A DNA stretch of 64,000 nt from Methylomonas koyamae (GTDB lineage: Bacteria; Pseudomonadota; Gammaproteobacteria; Methylococcales; Methylomonadaceae), in assembly GCF_019669905.1 (NCBI RefSeq), contig NZ_AP019777.1, forward strand, positions 3,658,001 to 3,722,000, read 5' to 3'. The position numbers were made by a program, and so were the translations under genes. Under the pieces are notes generated by a model. The model saw nothing but the letters and a program-made list of their open reading frames with translations, was not told the DNA's origin and did no database searches. Below are positions 55,586-64,000 of this stretch, one piece after another; within the stretch, counting starts at the first letter, position 1; each line of letters begins with the position of its first letter.

Positions 55586-56877
55586 ACCTACGCGGCTGCG
55601 CAGCGCAAATTCTGGCTATGGTCATCGGCGACGGCCAATCGCTGACCGCCGCCCTGGATCACGGCCTACCCAAGCTGAAGGACACCAAGGACAGAGCCTT
55701 CGTCCAAGCCCTGTGTTACGGGGTGGTCCGCCACTACTACGCGCTGGATTTCGCGTTAAGCAAACTGCTGGGCAAGCCCTTGAAAGCCAAAGACGGCGAC
55801 ATCAAAGCTCTGTTGCTGGTCGGCCTTTACCAACTGCAGCACATGCGGGTTAAAGCGCATGCCGCCGTATCGGAAACCGTCGCCGCCACCAGCCACAAGC
55901 CCTGGGCTAGGGGCTTGGTCAACGGCGTGCTGCGCCAGTATTTGCGCGAGGCGGAAAGCCTGCTGCAAGCCACAGAGCAAGACCCGCAGGCCCGGCTCAA
56001 CCATCCGCAGTGGATAGTCGAAACGCTACGCCGCGACTGGCCGGAACGTTATGAAAAAATCCTGCACGCCAACGACCAGGCCGCACCGATGTTTTTGCGA
56101 GTTAACCAACGCCAAACCGGGCGCGATGCCTACCTGGACCAACTGGCTGCCCAGGGCATAGCCGGCCAGCCGGTCGATTGCTGTAGTACGGCGATCCGGC
56201 TGGACCAGGCCGTAGCAGTCGAGCAACTGCCCGGCTTCGGCGAGGGCCGGGTCTCGGTGCAGGACGGCGCCGCGCAACTAGCTGCGGAACTCCTCGACGC
56301 CCAAGCCGGCGACTGGGTATTGGACTTGTGCGCGGCACCGGGCGGCAAAACCGCGGCAATTCTGGAACGACAACCGGCGCTGGCCGGGCTGGTGGCGATC
56401 GATGTCGACGCCCAGCGCCTGCAACGGGTGGACGCCAATCTGGCGCGTCTGCATTTGCAGGCCGAAACCCTGGTTGCCGACGCCGGCCAACCGGCCGACT
56501 GGGCCGGGCAACGCCGTTTTCAACGGATTCTATTAGACGCCCCCTGCTCCGGTTTCGGCGTGATCCGCCGCCACCCGGACATCAAATTGCTGCGCCGGCC
56601 GGAAGACATCGCCGCATTGCAGGCGACACAAGCTCGGATTCTGCAAGCCGCATGGCAACTGCTGATTCCCGGCGGCATCCTGCTCTACGCCACCTGTTCG
56701 GTGCTGAAAGCGGAAAACGAGCAGCAAATCGCCGCGTTTCTGGCGGTTCACACGGACGCCGAAGAACTGCCGATAGACGCGCATTGGGGCTTGCCCCGCC
56801 CGCACGGCCGGCAAATCTTGACCGGAGAACGGCAAATGGACGGCTTTTATTATGCCAAGCTGCGCAAAGCGGTTTAG
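55582..56877 (+). CDS. rsmB: 16S rRNA m5C967 methyltransferase RsmB
   Basis: The 431-residue enzyme has an N-terminal NusB-like domain (residues about 1-130) and a Rossmann methyltransferase domain with LDLCAAPGGKTAAIL near residue 250. The first catalytic cysteine lies in LLDAPCSGFGVIRRHP near residue 322 and the second in LYATCSVLKAENE near residue 372. It overlaps fmt by four bases and the DUF4390 gene by 26, a tightly packed operon. Length equals the family norm. Confidence 0.96.
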   Translation: MNLRGCAAQILAMVIGDGQSLTAALDHGLPKLKDTKDRAFVQALCYGVVRHYYALDFALSKLLGKPLKAKDGDIKALLLVGLYQLQHMRVKAHAAVSETVAATSHKPWARGLVNGVLRQYLREAESLLQATEQDPQARLNHPQWIVETLRRDWPERYEKILHANDQAAPMFLRVNQRQTGRDAYLDQLAAQGIAGQPVDCCSTAIRLDQAVAVEQLPGFGEGRVSVQDGAAQLAAELLDAQAGDWVLDLCAAPGGKTAAILERQPALAGLVAIDVDAQRLQRVDANLARLHLQAETLVADAGQPADWAGQRRFQRILLDAPCSGFGVIRRHPDIKLLRRPEDIAALQATQARILQAAWQLLIPGGILLYATCSVLKAENEQQIAAFLAVHTDAEELPIDAHWGLPRPHGRQILTGERQMDGFYYAKLRKAV

Positions 56878-57418
56878 CCCCGGCCTGTTTGCGTTATGCC
56901 TGGCGCTCGCTTCGGCGCCGGCCGAGGCCGGCAACTACGCCGCCCGGATCGAGTACGCCGAACTGCAAACCGAAGGCGATACCGCGACCATCGCCAGCCA
57001 GATCGAATATCGGCTGAGCCCGGTCGCCAAAGAGGCGCTGGACAAAGGCGTGCCGTTAACCTGGGACGTGGTGATGGAATTGCGCGAGCCCGGCTGGCTA
57101 TGGGACAGCGTCGCCTACCGCAGCAAGCAACGCTACCGGCTGCAATTTCATGCGTTATTGAACCAATATGCGGTGCAAACCCCGCAAAACCACAGCGAGA
57201 TGTTTTTGACGCTGAGCGCCGCGCTGCATTTCATGGCCAGCGTGCGCGACCAGCAACCGATCCCGGCCGCAGCGCTGCAAACCGGCCGCTATTACCAACT
57301 GGCGGTGCGCAGCCAATTTAACCGCGAGGCGCTGCCGATTCCGCTACGCCCGATGGCGTATCTGGATCACCGCTGGTTTCTTTCCAGCCATTGGAGCTTA
57401 TGGCCTATTCAAAAATGA
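56852..57418 (+). CDS. DUF4390 secreted protein
   Basis: The 188-residue protein starts within the end of rsmB and has a signal peptide (LFALCLALASAPAEAGN, cleavage near residue 26). The mature part matches DUF4390: ARIEYAELQTEGDTATIASQ, a WDVVMELREPGWLWD strand and a late WFLSSHWSLWP. These proteins are regularly encoded between rsmB and an NtrY-like kinase, as here, which suggests a link to envelope sensing. Function is unknown. Confidence 0.88.
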   Translation: MPSCAKRFSPGLFALCLALASAPAEAGNYAARIEYAELQTEGDTATIASQIEYRLSPVAKEALDKGVPLTWDVVMELREPGWLWDSVAYRSKQRYRLQFHALLNQYAVQTPQNHSEMFLTLSAALHFMASVRDQQPIPAAALQTGRYYQLAVRSQFNREALPIPLRPMAYLDHRWFLSSHWSLWPIQK

Positions 57419-59559
57419 AGCTGCCGGCCAGCGCGTCCATCGTCATTCTGTTCGGTTTCGTGCTGCTTTCGCTGCAACTGATGAGCAGCGCCACCCAAGA
57501 GTCTTCGGAACTCGGCGAGCTGTATTCCTGGCTGCTGGTGATCAATACCCTGGGCTCGATAATCCTGCTGGGCCTGGTCGTCGTCAACGCCTACTCGCTG
57601 GTGCGGGAGCTGAAGAAAAAGGAAGCCGGCTCCAGACTGACCACGCGCATGGTCTCGCTGTTCGTATTGCTGGCACTGGCGCCGGCGGCGATTGTGTTCT
57701 ACTTCTCGGTACAATTCCTGCATCAGGGCATCGACAGTTGGTTCAACGTCGAAATCGACCGGGCCATGGACGACGCGCTGGAACTGAGCCAATCGGCGCT
57801 AAACCAGCGCATGAATTGGCACATCAAGCAAACCAAGCAAATGGCCGAGCAACTGCAGCGCAAATCGGAGACATTGATTGCGCTGGAAGTCGGTTCGCTA
57901 TGGCGGGAGTCGGGTGCGCTGGAATTGGCGGTATTTACCAGCCAGGGCCGGATTCTGGCCTCGAGCAGCATCAATCCCAGCGATATCTTGCCGCATTTGC
58001 CGGACGAGCAAATTTGGCTGCAGTTGAAGCAAAACAAAGAATATTTCGCCTTCGATCCCGGCGACAACGACGAAATGCTGGTGCGCATCATCGTCGCCAT
58101 CGAAGCCGACCAGAGCCGGTTTTTGCAGGTACTGTATCCGATTCCGGTGCGGGTCACCGATTTGGCCGATTCCATCGAATTCGCCTTCATCCGCTACCAG
58201 GAGATGAACTTCCTGCGCGACTCGCTGAAAACCAGTTTCTCGCTGATCCTGCTGCTGGTATTGCTATTGAGCTTGCTGGCGGCAATCTGGGTCGCCTTTA
58301 TCAGCATTCGCAACATCGTCGCTCCGGTCCGGGAATTGGTCAAAGGCACTCAGGCGGTCGCCGACGGCGACTACCAACAACAACTCCCGGTCATGAGCCA
58401 GGACGACCTGGGCTTTTTGGTCGAATCCTTCAACCAGATGACCCGGCGCATCGCCCGTTCCCGCGACGAAACCCGCGCCGCCGGCCTGGAGGTGGAAAAC
58501 CAGCGCGCCTACCTGGAAACCATCCTCGCCAATCTGACCGCCGGCGTGATCAGCTTCGATGCGGCTTATTTCATCCGCACCGCGAACCAAGCCGCCTACC
58601 GGATCCTGCATATTCCGGTCAGCCATTTCGTCGGCCAGAATCTGCCGGCCCTGGCCCGGCTGCACCCGGAATTGGCCGACGTGTTGACGGCGATTCAAAG
58701 CCTGCTGGAAAAAGCCGACGACATCTGGGAGCAGCGCATTGTGTTTCTCGGCCCGAACGGCCGCCAGGAATTGCTGTGCCGCGGTACGCCGCTATTCTCG
58801 CAACACGGCGCCCGCACCGGCGCCGTGGTGGTATTCGACGACGTCACCGACCTGATCCAGGCCCAGAAAAACGCAGCCTGGGGCGAAGTGGCGCGGCGTT
58901 TGGCGCACGAAATCAAAAACCCGCTGACGCCGATCCAACTTTCCGCCGAACGCTTACAACATAAGCTGTCCAAAGAGCTGCAGGACGGTTCGGCCGAATT
59001 CCTGCAGCGCGGCACCCGCACCATCGTCCAGCAGGTGGAAGCGATGAAACGCATGGTCGACGATTTCTCCGAGTACGCCCGCCCGTCGAAAAAACAGGTC
59101 GAAAAAATCAATCTGGTGGATTTGATCCAACAGGTCACCACGTTGTATCTGCCGTCCGGCATTAGCTTCGCGATGGCCGCCACCAGCCAACATGTCATTG
59201 TCGAGGTCGATCCGGTCAGCATTCGCCAGGTGTTGCATAACCTGATCAAGAACGCTCAGGAGGCCACCGCGGAAAAATGCCACATCAGTATCAGAATCGG
59301 CAAAGTGACCCGCAACAACACCGATTATGTGGAAGTGGGCCTGTACGACAACGGCAGCGGCCTGAACTCGGAACAGATCGAGACCATTTTCGAACCGTAC
59401 GTGACCAGCAAGGCCAAGGGTACCGGCCTGGGCCTGGCCATCGTCAAAAAAATCGTCGAAGAACACGGCGGCGTGATTTGGGTCGATACGTCATATAATG
59501 GCGGGGCGGGTTTTTTGCTCCAGCTACCGGTTTTTGAATTTGGAACGATCGATGAATAA
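57400..59559 (+). CDS. ntrY: NtrY-like membrane sensor histidine kinase
   Basis: The kinase of about 720 residues has two early membrane helices, a second pair of helices flanking a periplasmic domain (about 90-285), a HAMP domain near 300-355 and a PAS domain near 365-480. The phospho-acceptor His lies in RRLAHEIKNPLTPIQLSAER near residue 505, and the HATPase motifs are NLIKNAQEA, YDNGSGL and GTGLGLAIVKKIV. Start choice is uncertain: GGAG lies three bases before the ATG at 57400, while an ATGA overlap with the previous stop gives 57415. It overlaps ntrX by eight bases. Confidence 0.92.
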   Translation: MAYSKMKLPASASIVILFGFVLLSLQLMSSATQESSELGELYSWLLVINTLGSIILLGLVVVNAYSLVRELKKKEAGSRLTTRMVSLFVLLALAPAAIVFYFSVQFLHQGIDSWFNVEIDRAMDDALELSQSALNQRMNWHIKQTKQMAEQLQRKSETLIALEVGSLWRESGALELAVFTSQGRILASSSINPSDILPHLPDEQIWLQLKQNKEYFAFDPGDNDEMLVRIIVAIEADQSRFLQVLYPIPVRVTDLADSIEFAFIRYQEMNFLRDSLKTSFSLILLLVLLLSLLAAIWVAFISIRNIVAPVRELVKGTQAVADGDYQQQLPVMSQDDLGFLVESFNQMTRRIARSRDETRAAGLEVENQRAYLETILANLTAGVISFDAAYFIRTANQAAYRILHIPVSHFVGQNLPALARLHPELADVLTAIQSLLEKADDIWEQRIVFLGPNGRQELLCRGTPLFSQHGARTGAVVVFDDVTDLIQAQKNAAWGEVARRLAHEIKNPLTPIQLSAERLQHKLSKELQDGSAEFLQRGTRTIVQQVEAMKRMVDDFSEYARPSKKQVEKINLVDLIQQVTTLYLPSGISFAMAATSQHVIVEVDPVSIRQVLHNLIKNAQEATAEKCHISIRIGKVTRNNTDYVEVGLYDNGSGLNSEQIETIFEPYVTSKAKGTGLGLAIVKKIVEEHGGVIWVDTSYNGGAGFLLQLPVFEFGTIDE

Positions 59560-60913
59560 ACAAACGCCTTACATTTTGGTGGTCGACGACGAACAGGACA
59601 TTCGCCAACTGGTGTCTGAGATTTTGGAGGACGAGGGCTATCAAGTCGCGATGGCCGAGAACGCGGCGGAAGCCAAGAAGCTGAAAAGCCAGCGCCAGCC
59701 CAATCTGATTTTGCTGGATATCTGGATGCCCGACAGCGACGGCATCACCCTGTTGCGCGAATGGGTCGGCGAAGACAGCGCGCTGTGCCCGGTGGTGATG
59801 ATGTCCGGCCACGGCTCGGTGGAGTCGGCGGTAGAAGCCACCCGCCTCGGCGCTTACGATTTTCTGGAAAAACCGTTGTCGATGGCAAAATTGCTGTTGA
59901 TCGTCGAGCGCGCTCTGGAAACCAGTTCGTTGCAACGGGAAAACGCCGGCCTGAAACAGCAATTGATGATAGGCGTCGAACCGGTCGGCAAAAGCGCCGT
60001 GGTCGAACGCACCAAAGACAAATTGAAACGCCTGGCACAACACGATGCCCGCCTCCTTTTGGTGGGCGAAGCCGGCGTCGGTAAGGAAATGTATGCCCGC
60101 TACCTACACAACAACAGCTCCCGCCGCGACGGTGCGTTTGTCGACGTCTCGGTTGGCAGCATCTCCCCGGAAAACGCCGCGGTCGAGTTTTTCGGCCGCG
60201 AAGACAACGGCCGCGTTTACCGCGGCCTGCTGGAGCAAGCCGACCGCGGCACGCTATTCCTGGGCGAAATCGGCGGCATGGACCCGGAAACCCAAACCCG
60301 TTTGCTCAGCGCGTTGGAATCCAGTTCGTTCCTGCGTGTGGGCGGCAGCCAAGCCGTGCGGGTCGACGTGCGCGTGGTCGCCTCCACCCGGATGGCGCTG
60401 GAGGAAGAAGTCAACAGCGGCCGCTTCCGCCAGGACTTGTATTATCTGCTGAATGTGGTGACGCTGGAAATTCCACCGCTACGCGAGCACAGCGAAGACG
60501 TGCCGAGTTTGCTGAATTTTTACGTCGACCATTTCGTCGTGCACGAAAAACTGCCGTTCCGCCGCTTTTCGATGGCGGCGCAGAATTATCTGCGCAATTA
60601 CAGTTGGCCCGGCAACGTCCGCGAGTTGCGCAATCTGGTACAGCGCCTGATGATTCTGGGCGCCGGCGACGATATCGAACTGGACGAAGTCAAGGCGGCG
60701 CTGGGCTCGATCGCCGAGCAACCCAAGCTGGGGTTAAACGTGCCCGAGTTTTTCAACCTGCCGCTGAAAGAAGCCCGCGACCACTTCGAAAAATCCTATC
60801 TGGAATACCATTTCGAAAAAAACGGCGGCAGCGTCGCCAAGTTAGCTGCCGCGATCGGTATGGAACGCACCCACCTGTACCGGAAACTGCATTCGCTAAA
60901 AATCAAGCTGTAA
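59552..60913 (+). CDS. ntrX: NtrX-like response regulator with degenerate AAA+ domain
   Basis: The 453-residue regulator has a receiver domain with phospho-Asp56 in LLDIWMPDSDG, an AAA+ sigma-54-interaction-like domain (about 150-375) with Walker A-like GEAGVGKE, and a Fis-type helix-turn-helix at the end (GSVAKLAAAIGMERTHLYRKL). The GAFTGA loop that contacts sigma-54 is replaced by a segment starting FFGREDNGRVYRG, and the Walker B Asp is Gly (GTLFLGEIGG). It therefore probably works without sigma-54, as proposed for other NtrX proteins. The start overlaps ntrY. It ends 77 bases before rplM. Confidence 0.9.
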   Translation: MNKQTPYILVVDDEQDIRQLVSEILEDEGYQVAMAENAAEAKKLKSQRQPNLILLDIWMPDSDGITLLREWVGEDSALCPVVMMSGHGSVESAVEATRLGAYDFLEKPLSMAKLLLIVERALETSSLQRENAGLKQQLMIGVEPVGKSAVVERTKDKLKRLAQHDARLLLVGEAGVGKEMYARYLHNNSSRRDGAFVDVSVGSISPENAAVEFFGREDNGRVYRGLLEQADRGTLFLGEIGGMDPETQTRLLSALESSSFLRVGGSQAVRVDVRVVASTRMALEEEVNSGRFRQDLYYLLNVVTLEIPPLREHSEDVPSLLNFYVDHFVVHEKLPFRRFSMAAQNYLRNYSWPGNVRELRNLVQRLMILGAGDDIELDEVKAALGSIAEQPKLGLNVPEFFNLPLKEARDHFEKSYLEYHFEKNGGSVAKLAAAIGMERTHLYRKLHSLKIKL

Positions 60914-60920
60914 TTGCAAC

Positions 60921-60949
60921 TTGAAGTTAGCAGCCGCTTTAAGTAGAAT
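60921..60949 (+). promoter_or_regulatory. Sigma-70 promoter of rplM-rpsI
   Basis: TTGAAG (60921-60926) and TAGAAT (60944-60949) are separated by exactly 17 bases, starting the transcript about 35 bases before the rplM ATG. Confidence 0.7.
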
Positions 60950-60990
60950 GCCATGCTTTTACAGCTTCAACTGATTTTAAGAAAGCAACG

Positions 60991-61419
60991 ATGAAAACAT
61001 TTAGTGCAAAGCCCGCAGAAGTTAAGCGCGATTGGTACGTGATTGATGCAGAAGGAAAGACATTGGGTCGCCTTGCTACTGAAATTGCACGACGTCTTCG
61101 CGGCAAACATAAACCCGAATACACTCCGCACGTTGATACCGGCGACTACATCATCGTCGTCAATGCCGAAAAAATCGGCGTTACCGGCAACAAAGAAAAA
61201 GACAAAATGTACTACCGCCACACCGGTTATGTCGGCAACATGAAGTCCGCATCTTTGGGAAAATTGAGACAAACCTTCCCCGACCGCATCATCACCACCG
61301 CCGTGCAAGGCATGCTGCCCAAGAACCCACTGGGCCGGGCGATGTTCAAAAAACTGAAAGTGTATGCCGGTCCGGAACACAATCACCAGTCTCAACAACC
61401 TAAAGTTTTAGAATTCTAA
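60991..61419 (+). CDS. rplM: 50S ribosomal protein L13
   Basis: The 142-residue protein has the same length as E. coli L13 and its typical start [20 protein letters not shown], central [11 protein letters not shown] and the signature near [19 protein letters not shown]. It binds 23S rRNA early in large-subunit assembly. Codon use is more biased than in the neighbours, as expected of a highly expressed gene. It is followed after 15 bases by rpsI. Confidence 0.98.
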   Translation: MKTFSAKPAEVKRDWYVIDAEGKTLGRLATEIARRLRGKHKPEYTPHVDTGDYIIVVNAEKIGVTGNKEKDKMYYRHTGYVGNMKSASLGKLRQTFPDRIITTAVQGMLPKNPLGRAMFKKLKVYAGPEHNHQSQQPKVLEF

Positions 61420-61434
61420 GCAGGTAGATAGTTT

Positions 61435-61824
61435 ATGGCAGCTCAATACTACGGAACCGGTCGCCGCAAAAGCTCTGTGGCGCGTGTTTACGCCACCGTC
61501 GGCTCCGGCAAATTCACTATTAACAGCCGTCCGGTTAGCGAATACTTCGGCCGCAAAACCGACGAAATGATCGCCAGACAACCTCTGGAACTGCTGGGTA
61601 AAACTGGCGATTTCGACATTAACATTATCGTTTCCGGCGGCGGCCCGTCCGGCCAGGCTGGCGCGATTCGCCACGGCCTGACTCGCGCATTGATGGAATA
61701 CGACGAAGCATTGCGCTCTCCATTGAGAAAAGCCGGCTACGTCACTCGTGATGCCCGCGAAGTCGAACGTAAAAAAATCGGCTTGCACGGCGCCAGAAAA
61801 CGTCCGCAATACTCGAAACGTTAA
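61435..61824 (+). CDS. rpsI: 30S ribosomal protein S9
   Basis: The 129-residue protein has the S9 start [18 protein letters not shown], the [19 protein letters not shown] signature near residues 66-84, and the basic tail ending [13 protein letters not shown] ([11 protein letters not shown]) that reaches the P-site tRNA. It forms the standard rplM-rpsI pair and is followed by a strong terminator. Confidence 0.98.
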   Translation: MAAQYYGTGRRKSSVARVYATVGSGKFTINSRPVSEYFGRKTDEMIARQPLELLGKTGDFDINIIVSGGGPSGQAGAIRHGLTRALMEYDEALRSPLRKAGYVTRDAREVERKKIGLHGARKRPQYSKR

Positions 61825-61838
61825 GCACCTGCCGACGC

Positions 61839-61866
61839 AAAAAAGCCGCTTACCAGCGGCTTTTTT
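61839..61866. terminator. Bidirectional terminator after rpsI
   Basis: AAGCCGCT-TACC-AGCGGCTT is flanked by A and T runs of six on its two sides, so it can stop both rpsI and the convergent phosphopantetheinyl transferase gene. Confidence 0.93.
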
Positions 61867-61888
61867 GTGCCGGCCGCATTTTGCGACC

Positions 61889-62596
61889 TCACCCGCCCGG
61901 TTCGAGTTTGCGGCAACTGAATGCGTAGGGTTTATTCGGCACCACCAATGCGGCGGCGGCATTGGCATCGCCAAGCTGCAATTCAGCCACCGACCAATCG
62001 CCGGCGACACCGAATTCGGCTGGGATCGCAGCAATCTGCCCACCCGGCTCGACAGCAAATTCGCACAATTCCAAACCCGCCGCGATACCGCGGCCGACCG
62101 CCTTGACGAAGGCCTCCTTCTTTACCCAGAGACGGTAAAAGGCCGGCAATTGCTGATCAGCCGGCAATGCCGCCCAATCCCGATACTCCCGCCCGGAAAA
62201 ACAGCGGCCGGCAAGCGCATGCAGATTGCGCCCAGCCCGAACTTTCTCCACATCGACCCCCACAACGCCGAAATCAGCCACCGCAATCAGCAAATGCGCT
62301 CCGGAATGGGAAATATTGAATTGCAGTTCCGCCGCCTGAAGCGCGGGCTTACCGAACTCGCCCAGTTCGAACACCAATTCCTGCGGCTCGACACCCAAAT
62401 AGCCGGCCAACGTGCGCCGCAATAAGCCGCGCACCGCAACGAAGCGATGGCGCTGCTCAAGGCGCTTATACGCCTGGACCAGACCACGCTCCCGATCCGG
62501 CAACAATGCGTCCAAAGCGCGTAAAGCTCCCAAATCCAGCCGCTCCAGGTCGGCATGCCAAACATCAACAAAATTCGCCCGCAACACATCCCTCAC
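61889..62596 (-). CDS. Sfp-type 4'-phosphopantetheinyl transferase
   Basis: The 235-residue enzyme attaches the coenzyme-A-derived arm to carrier proteins. It shows the two-half Sfp fold with FNISHSGAHLL near residue 93, VGVDVEKVRAG (metal-binding Asp and Glu) near residue 112, and the WVKKEAFVKAVGRG motif near residue 157. Length is typical of the Sfp/HetI class, which acts on polyketide, peptide or special acyl carriers rather than only on AcpP. A possible client is the carrier-like protein at 25561; that link is inference. Confidence 0.93.
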   Translation of the reverse strand: MRDVLRANFVDVWHADLERLDLGALRALDALLPDRERGLVQAYKRLEQRHRFVAVRGLLRRTLAGYLGVEPQELVFELGEFGKPALQAAELQFNISHSGAHLLIAVADFGVVGVDVEKVRAGRNLHALAGRCFSGREYRDWAALPADQQLPAFYRLWVKKEAFVKAVGRGIAAGLELCEFAVEPGGQIAAIPAEFGVAGDWSVAELQLGDANAAAALVVPNKPYAFSCRKLEPGG

Positions 62597-62740
62597 TATT
62601 CGAAGCCGGTCGCCGCGTAGCGCGAAACCGAGTAAAACCCTTGGTTTTCCTTGACGAAACCGGCCAAAGACAGTAGCTTATCCAACCTTTTTTGTAAAAT
62701 CCGCATTTCACGGTTTGGTTAGCTTTTCGAGGGCATAAAA

Positions 62741-64000
62741 TTGGAACTCAGTGGCGGACAAATTCTTGTCCAATGTCTTAAAGATGAAGGTGTCGAATTT
62801 GTATTTGGCTATCCGGGTGGCTCTGTTTTGCACATCTACGATGCCATTTTCCATCAAGACGACGTAAAACATATTCTGGTGCGGCACGAACAAGGCGCCA
62901 CCCATTCGGCCGACGCCTATGCGCGCGCGACCGGCAAACCCGGCGTGGTGCTGGTGACCTCGGGCCCCGGCGCTACCAACGCCGTGACCGGTATCGCCAC
63001 TGCCTATATGGACTCGATCCCGATGGTGATCATTTCCGGCCAGGTACCGTCGCCGGTGATCGGCAGCGACGCGTTTCAAGAAGTCGATACGGTCGGCATC
63101 ACCCGCCCCTGCGTCAAACACAACTTCTTGGTGAAGGATGTCAACCAGTTGGCCGAGACCATCAAAAAAGCCTTCTACGTGGCGACCACCGGCCGCCCCG
63201 GCCCGGTGTTGGTCGACGTACCGAAAGACATCACCGATCCCAACATCAAGGTACCCTACAAGTACCCGAAAAAAGTCAGCATGCGCTCCTACAACCCGGT
63301 TGTGACCGGCCACAAGGGCCAGATCAAACGTGCAGTGGAAATGCTGTTGAACGCGCAACGGCCAATGATTTATTCCGGCGGCGGTGTGATTTTGGGCGAA
63401 GCGCACGAAGAGCTGACCGAACTGACCCAATTGCTGGGTTACCCGATCACCAACACCTTGATGGGCTTGGGCGGTTACCCTGCCACCGACAACCTGTTCG
63501 TCGGCATGCTGGGCATGCATGGCACTTACGAAGCCAATATGGGCATGCACGAAAGCGACGTGATCCTGGCAGTTGGCGCCCGCTTCGACGACCGGGTGAC
63601 CGGCAAATTGGCCGAGTTCTGCCCGTACGCCAAGATCATTCACATCGACGTGGATCCGGCCTCGATTTCCAAAACCGTTAAGGTTGACGTGCCTATCGTT
63701 GGCGAAGTCAAACCGGTATTGCAACAGATGCTGGAATTGGTCAAGGAGAGCAAAACCAAGCCGTCCAAAGCCGCACTGGAATCCTGGTGGCAATTGATTC
63801 AAAGCTGGCGCGATGTGAATTGCCTGGAGTACGACCGCGAAAGCCGGATTATCAAGCCCCAATACGTCGTCGAACAACTCTACGAAGTCACCAACGGCGA
63901 AGCGTTCGTGACGTCCGACGTCGGCCAGCACCAGATGTACGCGGCGCAATACTACAAGTTCGACAAACCGCGGCGCTGGATCAACTCCGGCGGCCTGGGC
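62741..64000 (+). CDS. ilvB: Acetolactate synthase large subunit, 5' part (runs off window)
   Basis: The frame is open from the TTG at 62741 to the last base, 420 codons. It starts [17 protein letters not shown], has the thiamine-diphosphate Glu in [18 protein letters not shown] near residue 51, the [17 protein letters not shown] segment, and the central FAD-binding region with [13 protein letters not shown]. It makes acetolactate or acetohydroxybutyrate for branched-chain amino acids. TTG is supported by GAGG seven to eight bases upstream and by the usual ELSGG start of relatives. The C-terminal third lies outside. Confidence 0.95.
   Translation, partial: MELSGGQILVQCLKDEGVEFVFGYPGGSVLHIYDAIFHQDDVKHILVRHEQGATHSADAYARATGKPGVVLVTSGPGATNAVTGIATAYMDSIPMVIISGQVPSPVIGSDAFQEVDTVGITRPCVKHNFLVKDVNQLAETIKKAFYVATTGRPGPVLVDVPKDITDPNIKVPYKYPKKVSMRSYNPVVTGHKGQIKRAVEMLLNAQRPMIYSGGGVILGEAHEELTELTQLLGYPITNTLMGLGGYPATDNLFVGMLGMHGTYEANMGMHESDVILAVGARFDDRVTGKLAEFCPYAKIIHIDVDPASISKTVKVDVPIVGEVKPVLQQMLELVKESKTKPSKAALESWWQLIQSWRDVNCLEYDRESRIIKPQYVVEQLYEVTNGEAFVTSDVGQHQMYAAQYYKFDKPRRWINSGGLG

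Noticed and set aside
62708..63949. 413-codon minus-strand open frame
   Set aside because: It lies antisense to ilvB, which has clear thiamine-diphosphate motifs and a ribosome site.

Overview
The window looks like a GC-rich chromosomal segment of a gammaproteobacterial methanotroph of the Methylomonas type (Methylococcales). The best lineage signal is the C30 carotenoid cluster at 19163-23827: two CrtN-like FAD desaturase/oxidases with an aldehyde dehydrogenase between them, the arrangement and sequence type I recall from Methylomonas sp. 16a. A molybdenum formate dehydrogenase catalytic subunit linked to modE and a molbindin gene suits a C1 metaboliser. The assignment is from memory, without database comparison.

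Layout. 1-2275: end of an EAL/HDOD-type protein, a periplasmic rhodanese, hflD and mutM. 2284-9919: mostly minus-strand genes, including a SpoIIE-type phosphatase, an AI-2E-type exporter, DedA, a membrane-tethered cold-shock protein, a ketosteroid-isomerase-like protein, a corrinoid adenosyltransferase and SemiSWEET. 9924-13370: ftsK and divergent trxB. 13521-18640: an ICMT-like methyltransferase, a LolD-like ATPase with an FtsX-like permease, and a soluble chemoreceptor whose CZB zinc domain is split by a one-base frameshift. 18664-23827: an RRM-like protein and the crt cluster. 23828-24700: a gene-free stretch holding one strong small-RNA candidate (near-consensus promoter plus intrinsic terminator) and a second, weaker one. 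24701-25833: an unknown 265-residue protein and a stand-alone acyl-carrier-like protein.

26104-33087 is the accessory-looking part. It holds a decayed IS5-family element, the mop-modE-fdhA block, and an intact IS256-family element sitting in the start of an unknown gene whose promoter overlaps a ModE-like box. 33150-39395 is a four-gene peptide-type ABC transporter; the linker of its double ATPase is partly encoded by a palindromic repeat.

39644-64000 is conserved housekeeping: ppiD, tRNA-Asp and tRNA-Val, hupB, lon (with a sigma-32-like promoter), clpX, clpP, tig, tRNA-Leu, a DUF192 protein, topA, smg, dprA, a LysM protein, a def-fmt-rsmB-DUF4390-ntrY-ntrX operon, rplM-rpsI, a phosphopantetheinyl transferase, and the start of ilvB running off the end. 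Protein quality control (ppiD, hupB, lon, clpX, clpP, tig) forms one minus-strand block. I found no rRNA, CRISPR array, prophage or replication origin.
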